From Candidatus Coatesiibacteriota bacterium (lineage in GTDB: Bacteria; B130-G9): 8,629 nucleotides of DNA. Positions 1 through 4,888 of the stretch are shown here, one piece after another. Within the stretch, counting starts at the first letter, position 1. The number at the start of each line of letters is the position of its first letter. The DNA lies in NCBI GenBank assembly GCA_016929465.1, contig JAFGIT010000398.1, positions 1 through 8,629 of the forward strand. Direction: 5' to 3'. The notes beneath the pieces are model-generated. The model worked only from the letters and a program-made list of their open reading frames with translations. It made no database searches and was not told the origin of the DNA. A program made the translations under genes and the position numbers.

Positions 1-912
1 CCGGCGATCACCAACTGCACCATCAGCGGCAACTCAGCCGAGGACGGTGGTGGGCTCGCCGGCTGCGACGGGGCGATCAGCAATTGCATCGTCGTCAATA
101 ACTGGGCGGCCTCGCAGGGAGGAGGCATGGATTGCTGCGTCGGTGTCATCGACAACTGCACGATTAGCGATAACTCAGCGGAGGTGAGTGCGGGCGGGCT
201 TCATTGGTGCTGGGCAATGATCTACAGCTGTATCGTCTGGGGAAATGAGGCCCCAGAGATTCCGGAGGTCGAAGGATACTGGGAGACGACCTACTGCTGC
301 ATCCGCGGGTGGACATACGAAGGCGAAGGCAACATCTCCGCCGACCCGCTCTTTGTCTCTGGTCCGCTCGGTGATTACTATTTGAGCCAGATGTCCGCGG
401 GGCAAGCTGCGGACAGCCCATGTATCGATGCCGGCTCGGCGCTAGCGGTCGAAATGGGACTTGCTGAGATGACAACACGGACGGACGAGATGCCCGATGT
501 GGGCATTGTTGACATCGGCTTCCATTACCCAGCGTCAGAGGATGCGGTGGATGTCGAAGTCATCTGTTCGTTGAACTCGGAGGAGTTTACCACCGGCGAT
601 GTGTTGGAGGCCTTCGCGAGTCTCGAGAACCGTGGCGCGGACATCATCGCGGACATCTTTGCGGCGATCGTCCTGCCCGATGGTTCGGTCATCTCGCACA
701 CCCAGAGCGGCTTCGCGCCTGGTATCTGGCCGTGGCTCTCCGAAGTGATTCTTACCTCGGGCTTCAGCTCAGGCCCGTCGGAGGTCTTCGAGCTCTGTGT
801 TCCCACAGGCGCGGCAGTGGGCTCCTACTCCTATGTAGTAGCAGTGTCGCGCCCGGGCATGGTCACCCCGGACTTCCTCTCCATCCATCACTGCACATTT
901 CACATAAGGTAG
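1..912 (+). CDS. Secreted right-handed parallel beta-helix protein, C-terminal part (5' end outside window)
   Basis: The frame is open from base 1 to the TAG at 910-912, giving 303 residues of a larger protein; the Met codon at 127 is internal, not a start. Residues 3-73 form three successive coils of 23-24 residues with the pattern I-x-N-C-x-(I/V), then GG(L/M)xxC, typical of right-handed parallel beta-helix exoproteins. A fourth coil (IYSCIVWGN) breaks off into a stretch ending in the motifs DSPCIDAGS and DIGFHYP, which match the 'choice-of-anchor Q' cap often found after such helices. The last ~120 residues (550-909) are a separate beta-rich domain with an AIVLPDGS motif, also found at the end of the S8 protease in this window. 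The protein is probably exported, but its signal peptide would be upstream of the window. Ligand or substrate is unknown; a polysaccharide-binding or adhesin-like role is only a family-level guess. Confidence 0.85.
   Translation, partial: PAITNCTISGNSAEDGGGLAGCDGAISNCIVVNNWAASQGGGMDCCVGVIDNCTISDNSAEVSAGGLHWCWAMIYSCIVWGNEAPEIPEVEGYWETTYCCIRGWTYEGEGNISADPLFVSGPLGDYYLSQMSAGQAADSPCIDAGSALAVEMGLAEMTTRTDEMPDVGIVDIGFHYPASEDAVDVEVICSLNSEEFTTGDVLEAFASLENRGADIIADIFAAIVLPDGSVISHTQSGFAPGIWPWLSEVILTSGFSSGPSEVFELCVPTGAAVGSYSYVVAVSRPGMVTPDFLSIHHCTFHIR
7..219 (+). repeat. Three tandem beta-helix coil repeats (69, 72 and 72 bp)
   Basis: In-frame repeat units lie at 7-75, 76-147 and 148-219. Each encodes I-x-N-C at its start and GG(L/M)xxC near its end, so two cysteine columns would stack along the helix. 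Units one and three are the closest (ITNCTISGNSAE against IDNCTISDNSAE). The array certainly extends leftwards out of the window. Confidence 0.8.
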
Positions 913-977
913 GATTATGCGTTCAGAATGCGGCTCAATCGGCAGCCTGATGAGCAGAAGCGAGAATTTTGTCATTG
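913..977 (+). other. Spacer between the beta-helix gene and the YD fragment
   Basis: 65 bp with no hairpin-plus-T terminator and no clear promoter. An ATG at 928 opens the YD frame, but its first residues look non-native. The abrupt change from a complete gene end to the middle of an RHS-type gene suggests a recombination or deletion boundary. Confidence 0.4.
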
Positions 978-1770
978 TACAGATGACCTGTTGCGACTCA
1001 CCTCGATTACATATCCGACTGGAGGGACCGTAACGTTCGGCTATGCCACGGGAAGCAGCCTTCGGACGTCGATAGGCATGCCGAACGGGGCATATACCGA
1101 TCTCGAATACGACCTGAACGGCAGGATCGCTGGCGTCGAGACAAGAAACAGCGGCGACACGCTCCTCAAGAGCAACAGCTACGAGTTCGATCCGGTCGGC
1201 AGACTCACGGGAATACTCGACGAGAGCAGCAATGAGACCGTCCTCGAGTATGACGCCCTGGGCGCGCTCACGTATGCCTCATACCCCGGCGGCTCCCCGA
1301 CAAGTTACTACTATGACGCGGCGGGCTTCAGGACATTCGCCTCCGATGAGGCCGGCATGACGACGGAGTTTGACTACGACGACGCGGGCCAGCTTTTGAG
1401 TAGCGAGACGGACGAGGCGTGGACTACGGAGTATGACTACGACCTTAACGGGAACACCGTCGAGAAGGACGACAACGGCGTCGTAACGGAGTATGAGTAC
1501 AACGACAAGAATGGCCTCATAGGCGCCGCAGGACGTCACGACCTCGCCCGAGGTCGGCTACGTCCGCCTCCGCGGCCGCAACGCGAAGCACTGGTGGCAG
1601 GGAGGGCCGCTGCGATACGACTACTCCTACAGCGAGAAGGAGCTGAACGACTGGTCGGACCGGCTCAAGAACATGGGCAAGAACACCCGCAAGATATTCG
1701 TCCTCTTCAACAACTGCCACCTCGGCCAAGCCGCGAAGAACGCGCTAACGCTTGTGCTAATGATGGGTGA
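928..1770 (+). pseudogene. YD/RHS-repeat protein fragment fused out of frame to DUF72 debris
   Basis: The frame is open from an ATG at 928 to TGA at 1768-1770, but it is not a normal gene. From about 978 to 1524 it encodes about seven YD-type repeats (EYDLNGR, EFDPVGR, EYDALGA, YYDAAGF, DYDDAGQ, DYDLNGN, EYNDKNG), the signature of RHS/YD shell proteins, which are usually over 1000 residues long. Neither the upstream export and shell regions nor the RHS core and toxin tip are present. The first ~17 residues (928-977) do not look like YD sequence. After about 1525 the translation turns into Arg/Pro/Ala-rich nonsense, because the DNA there encodes a DUF72 fragment in another frame. No Shine-Dalgarno is seen before 928. 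I read this as an internal remnant of an RHS gene. A short expressed protein cannot be excluded but is unlikely. Confidence 0.75.
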
Positions 1771-1777
1771 GGAGTAA
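1523..1777 (+). pseudogene. DUF72 (YecE-like) protein, C-terminal fragment
   Basis: In the +2 frame, after a TAG at 1520-1522, 84 residues are readable to TAA at 1775-1777. They match the end of DUF72 proteins: VGYVRLRGRNAKHWW, then RYDYSYSEKEL, then KIFVLFNNCHLGQAAKNAL, which correspond to the family's YvRlHGRN, rYdYlYseeEL and fFNN..GqAvkNA blocks. Full-length DUF72 proteins run to roughly 240-270 residues, so the N-terminal two thirds are missing and no start codon or ribosome site precedes it. The expected His in YvRlHG is Arg here. It joins directly to the YD-repeat fragment around 1520-1530. Family recognition is firm; that the copy is dead follows from the missing N-terminus. Confidence 0.8.
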
Positions 1778-1779
1778 AT

Positions 1780-2256
1780 CTAAACATCTGGAATGAGTTT
1801 GGACAGTTTCTCCCCGCATTTCCCCAGCGTAATTGACCGCTTGCCTCGCATTCGTATTTTCGCCCTTCTGGCTCTGGTCTTATCGACCTTTCTATTCCAA
1901 TGGTTTGTGAGAATGATGGCATAGCATTCCAGTTTCTTCGGGCAGGGATCGCATTTTGAAATCATCTTCTCAACCTCCAGCCAACCATTTGATAGCTGGT
2001 TTATGGCGTGCCCGGCATCTCGTATTTTGTCTTTGCACTCCGCCACCACTACCTCAAGGCCAGAATGCTCAATGAAGATCAGGCAATCGCACACGGGATA
2101 ATCGTCGCCGGCCAGCTTGTTGCCATCCATAATGACGCGAGGGTGATTGACATCGATCACCAATTTGCATTTGGATTCTCTTTCAATGCAGTCTTCTCGC
2201 TTGAGATCAGGACGGCCCTGCGATAGCTGATTTAGAATAGAAGGCTGATTTGTCAA
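1780..2256 (-). CDS. Small PD-(D/E)xK nuclease-like protein, partner of the ATPase
   Basis: A 158-residue protein. The start is TTG at 2256-2254, chosen because AGGAG at 2269-2265 sits 8 nt upstream and no ATG fits. That Shine-Dalgarno lies inside the last codons of the ATPase gene, whose stop is 5 bp away, so translation is probably coupled. No named family is recognised. The core resembles a PD-(D/E)xK nuclease: Asp57 (PVCDCLIF) ends one strand, Glu73-Cys74-Lys75 (VVVAECK) gives the E-x-K pair, and Gln87 (AINQL) falls where many such enzymes carry a conserved Gln on the following helix. Glu21 could be the helix-1 acid. It is cysteine-rich for its size, with C102-x2-C105-x5-C111 plus Cys23, 30, 56, 58, 74 and 147, so a metal or Fe-S site is possible. 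The basic C-terminus (RARRAKIRMRGKR) could contact nucleic acid. The nuclease call is motif-based inference. Confidence 0.7.
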   Translation of the reverse strand: MTNQPSILNQLSQGRPDLKREDCIERESKCKLVIDVNHPRVIMDGNKLAGDDYPVCDCLIFIEHSGLEVVVAECKDKIRDAGHAINQLSNGWLEVEKMISKCDPCPKKLECYAIILTNHWNRKVDKTRARRAKIRMRGKRSITLGKCGEKLSKLIPDV

Positions 2257-2261
2257 GACGC

Positions 2262-3785
2262 TTACTCCTGCGCCAAGGCAATTCGAGCCTCTTTGAGATC
2301 CTCATAAAGCTCATCATCCGCCTCGATGAACATGTCTTCAGGCAGGCCATCCTCGGTCATTCTTCTCTTGGCATGCAGAGGTTCCGTCCTATATGCGAGG
2401 CCCGATTTTATACCTGTGTCCCGCTTGAAGAGGTATGCCCCGAATTCGTCCTGCTCCAGATAGACCTCCGGCAGATCCCCAGATCCATCCTCTTCTCGCT
2501 TCTTCCTGACCTTGCCCCAGAGTATGTAGTTGTTGATCTGGCCAAAAAGATAGTCGCTATGCGTGGTTAGAATCAAATTGACGCCCTCTCGCACGAGCTT
2601 GACGAGATACTTGGCGAGAATACGAATTGCACCGGGATGGAGATGAGCCTCGGGCTCGTCGATGATCATAATACAGCCAGGTTGGGCGATATGCTTTATA
2701 TGGAGGACAATCGGCGCAAGTTCGATGACAGCTAGCGAACATTGATGCAACTCGAGCTCCAAACCCGCATCGGTGCGAAACATAATATGCGGTGCGACAT
2801 TCTTATGAACGAATTTCAGCTGAATGGAACCTCTCAAGATATCCGATTCCAAATCAACTGCGATATGTGCCAGTGGCCCTGGTGCTAATCCACCAAGCTG
2901 CGATATAATTCGAAAGAAATCGGAATCCACTCCTCTCGGGCCGGCGCTCACTCTCCTTTCCCAGCCGCCCATCTGCGCATTCTGCTGCAAAATAGCATTT
3001 ATGAATGGGTCTTTTAAGAGCATCAGGCCTGGACGTTCTCCGGGCAAGTAGTGACATCCTCGTTCCAGCTGGCGCCACAGGGGACGCAATGATTCGGTTG
3101 CCAGAGCGTGTCCCAGGGTGGCAATCCTCGCATCCCTCTGCGATTCAGCATCCGGCTTGCCATTTATAGCCTCCCAATAGATCACATTGTAGGTCTTATT
3201 CTTGACGCCGCCAAATCGGCCTTTGAGATGTCTTATGGCAAGGCTGTCCTCGGATGATTCCAACTCCAGAGACCAATCGGGGACGTCAATACGAACGGAG
3301 AACATATTGTCCCTATCCAATCCCAATTGAGGCATTGTCGCGCCGTAGATACGGCCGACTTCCGACGTAAGCGGCCCGAGTGACACCCTCTGGAATATGG
3401 ATGTCCCTATCTCCGTCGCTTCCTCGGGGGTGATGTCAAAAGGTCCTTTCTTAGCCGGATCGGGATTGCGGTCCATGATGTTGGCAACGGTGTCATAGCA
3501 GAATCTGTCGTCCAGAAATGCCTTGGGATTCAATGCCTTTGAGAGCCCATCTTGGGATGCCATAGGAGGCCAGATCGGCGGCCCCGGGTCGACGTGCCAA
3601 TACGATCTAAACAGCGAGTAGAACATCATCGCGGCATAGCTCTTCCCGGAGTTATTCGGGCCGATGAAGATGGTCATCGGTTTGAGGTCGATTTCGGCCT
3701 TGCGGAGGGGGCCGAAGTTCTCGAGCGTCAGTTTTAGGTCGATAGGCTTTGGCTTTTCTTGTTTCGCCTTTTTCTTTGGGCTCAT
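2262..3785 (-). CDS. AAA/ABC-type (SMC-like) ATPase, 507 aa
   Basis: The start ATG at 3785-3783 has AAGGAGGG (3800-3793) 7 nt upstream; the stop is TAA at 2264-2262. After a Lys-rich tail (residues 3-13) comes LTLENFGPLRKAEIDL, the classic N-terminal strand pair of SMC/RecF-type ATPases, then Walker A GPNNSGKS (42-49). Walker B is CIMIIDEPEA (371-380) followed by HLHP, and the switch histidine is H409 in LILTTHSD. Together these define the ABC-like AAA class seen in OLD-type, Septu-type and other defence ATPases. The signature region before Walker B (HQCSLAVIELAPI, about 347-359) keeps the ELAPI part but lacks the usual SSG. The middle, residues 60-340, is lineage-specific with no long coiled coil evident. 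There are no membrane segments, so it is probably cytosolic. It is the first gene of a pair with the nuclease-like protein. ATPase identity is certain; defence is inference. Confidence 0.9.
   Translation of the reverse strand: MSPKKKAKQEKPKPIDLKLTLENFGPLRKAEIDLKPMTIFIGPNNSGKSYAAMMFYSLFRSYWHVDPGPPIWPPMASQDGLSKALNPKAFLDDRFCYDTVANIMDRNPDPAKKGPFDITPEEATEIGTSIFQRVSLGPLTSEVGRIYGATMPQLGLDRDNMFSVRIDVPDWSLELESSEDSLAIRHLKGRFGGVKNKTYNVIYWEAINGKPDAESQRDARIATLGHALATESLRPLWRQLERGCHYLPGERPGLMLLKDPFINAILQQNAQMGGWERRVSAGPRGVDSDFFRIISQLGGLAPGPLAHIAVDLESDILRGSIQLKFVHKNVAPHIMFRTDAGLELELHQCSLAVIELAPIVLHIKHIAQPGCIMIIDEPEAHLHPGAIRILAKYLVKLVREGVNLILTTHSDYLFGQINNYILWGKVRKKREEDGSGDLPEVYLEQDEFGAYLFKRDTGIKSGLAYRTEPLHAKRRMTEDGLPEDMFIEADDELYEDLKEARIALAQE
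2265..2269 (-). promoter_or_regulatory. Ribosome binding site deciding the TTG start of the nuclease-like gene
   Basis: On the minus strand AGGAG is followed by an 8-nt spacer containing the ATPase stop codon TAA, then TTG. The site lies within the ATPase reading frame, so ribosomes ending on the ATPase could restart here. Confidence 0.7.
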
Positions 3786-3792
3786 TTCAAGG

Positions 3793-3800
3793 CCCTCCTT
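3793..3800 (-). promoter_or_regulatory. Strong ribosome binding site of the ATPase gene
   Basis: AAGGAGGG on the minus strand, 7 nt before the ATG. A 6-bp hairpin (3805-3821) ends only 4 nt upstream of it in the transcript leader. No convincing -35/-10 pair was found further upstream. Confidence 0.7.
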
Positions 3801-3804
3801 TGTG

Positions 3805-3925
3805 CGACCCCTTCAGGGTCGAGTCTATCTTGTCGTCTCGTTCCCGCAGGTTGACACCTGCGGCTATTCACATGATTCCCCTTCAGGGAATTCAGAGCGA
3901 GCGGCGCTCCTTTCTTTCGGGAACG
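3805..3925. repeat. REP/BIME-like cluster of nested palindromes
   Basis: Three short hairpins are visible. The first is CGACCC-CTTCA-GGGTCG (3805-3821). The second is CCGCAGGT-TGAC-ACCTGCGG (3844-3863), a perfect 8-bp stem. The third is ATTCCC-CTTCA-GGGAAT (3875-3891). The first and third share the core CCC-CTTCA-GGG with an identical loop. An outer 8-bp inverted pair, CGTTCCCG (3839-3846) and CGGGAACG (3918-3925), encloses the second and third. This recalls dispersed palindromic elements found between genes. Only one block is in the window, so dispersal across the genome is not shown. Confidence 0.6.
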
Positions 3926-4030
3926 TCCTGCTCCAGATTCAATGCCCTTATTCTTTCTGAATCCACCTTGGACAATAGCATTTGGCGTGGATCGCATCAA
4001 ACGATTCCGCGCGTATCTCTGCGTAGTCCT

Positions 4031-4047
4031 CAATCGCGTAGCGATTG
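4031..4047. repeat. Perfect 7-bp inverted repeat, 3-nt loop
   Basis: CAATCGC-GTA-GCGATTG. Allowing one bulged base, the stem lengthens with flanking CTC/GAG (4029-4050). There is no T-run on either strand, so it is not an obvious intrinsic terminator. It may belong to the same non-coding repeat tract as 3805-3925. Confidence 0.5.
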
Positions 4048-4141
4048 GAGTTTGGGTGAGATGTTGCGGTGCGGCATCCCGCCCGATAGTTCGAAAGCGC
4101 CAAAGGGCTTGAGGGCACGCTGCGGCTGCCCCCACAAATCA

Positions 4142-4888
4142 TCAATCCCGCTTTCTCAGCAACTTCGCGGCGATGATGCTGATCTCATACAGGATGAGGA
4201 GTGGGATGGCCATCAAGAATTGCGTGAGAATGTCGGGCGGCGTGAGGATGGCGGCGACCACAAAGATGAAGACGATTGCGTATTTGCGGGCCCTTTTGAC
4301 CTGCTCCAGGGAGACGATGCCCATGCGGACTAAAAAGACGATGATGAGCGGCATCTGGAATACTAGGCCAAAGGCGAGAGTGACCCGCGCACAGAAACCC
4401 ACGTAAAAAGCGAGCGAGATGTTTGGCGAGGCAATGCCCTGCGCGCTGCCCAGAAAGAAAGTGAATGCGTATGGCAGTATTGTGAAGTAGGCGAATAGGA
4501 TCCCCACTGCAAAGAGAAGCGTCGAGAAAAGGATCAGAGTCAGGCCGACCTTAGCTTCTTTTTTCTTCAGAGCGGGAAGGACAAACGCCCACACCTGGTG
4601 AACGATAATAGGGAATGCGATGATTATCGCGGCCATGAACGCGACCTTGATGTGCGTCATGAACGCTTCCTGGACCTTCAGGATCGACAGGTTGCCATCG
4701 CTTCCAAGTGCTTCCTTTATTGGCACAATCAGCACGGCCAGTATCTGCTGAGAGAAGGCGTATGAAAGCGAGAATCCTGCGGCGAGAGCCACGACACAGA
4801 CTATCAGGCGGCGTCTAAGCTCGGCAAGATGTGCCACGATCGGCATCTTGCCCTCGTTCGAACTGCCGTCAGTCTTGGGCGGTTTCAT
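4142..4888 (-). CDS. tatC: Sec-independent (Tat) protein translocase subunit TatC
   Basis: A 248-residue polytopic inner-membrane protein, normal TatC length. TatC is the receptor that binds twin-arginine signal peptides and works with TatA/TatB to export folded proteins. Visible family features are the N-terminal cytoplasmic motif MPIVAHLAELRRRL (15-28), the periplasmic/second-helix region EAFMTHIKVAFMAA (74-87), HQVWAFVLPALKKKE (97-111), FGLVFQMPLIIVFL (173-186) and TPPDILTQ (216-223), with six hydrophobic segments and a short basic tail. The first Met overlaps the upstream flippase-like gene by 20 bp and has only GAGG touching the ATG. Met15 (codon 4846-4844) has GAGGG 4 nt upstream and matches the usual family start, so it may be the true start. 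No tatA or tatB is nearby. It is the last gene of the operon. Confidence 0.96.
   Translation of the reverse strand: MKPPKTDGSSNEGKMPIVAHLAELRRRLIVCVVALAAGFSLSYAFSQQILAVLIVPIKEALGSDGNLSILKVQEAFMTHIKVAFMAAIIIAFPIIVHQVWAFVLPALKKKEAKVGLTLILFSTLLFAVGILFAYFTILPYAFTFFLGSAQGIASPNISLAFYVGFCARVTLAFGLVFQMPLIIVFLVRMGIVSLEQVKRARKYAIVFIFVVAAILTPPDILTQFLMAIPLLILYEISIIAAKLLRKRD

Larger units (their letters stand above)
3786..4141. other. 356-bp gene-free region between tatC and the ATPase gene
   Basis: No supported gene lies here. It holds the ATPase ribosome site (3793-3800), a cluster of small palindromes (3805-3925) and a further inverted repeat (4031-4047). A 65-codon minus-strand frame (4145-3948) contains an orderly tail (RYAIEDYAEIRAESFDAIHA) that could be a gene relic, but it has no recognised family and its start overlaps the end of tatC. 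No clear terminator for tatC and no clear promoter for the ATPase are visible. Confidence 0.6.

Noticed and set aside
928-1520. Complete RHS polymorphic-toxin gene
   Set aside because: Only about seven YD repeats; the export and shell regions, core domain with its cleavage motif, toxin and immunity gene are all absent.
1570-1770. Arg/Pro/Ala-rich C-terminus of the YD reading frame as a toxin domain
   Set aside because: RHS tips often carry toxins, but this stretch is the wrong frame of a clear DUF72 fragment.
2824-3078. Short open frames overlapping the ATPase on either strand
   Set aside because: They lie inside the continuous 507-aa ATPase with conserved motifs on both sides.
3805-3925. 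The palindrome cluster as a CRISPR array
   Set aside because: No constant-length direct repeats with unique spacers; the units are unequal hairpins and unevenly placed.
4113-4131. GGGCA...TGCCC stem after tatC as an intrinsic terminator
   Set aside because: Only a 5-bp stem with a 9-base loop and no T-run on the minus strand.
4173-4406. Plus-strand open frames opposite tatC, the flippase-like gene, plsY and the protease
   Set aside because: They are antisense to genes with firm family motifs and have no motifs or ribosome sites of their own.
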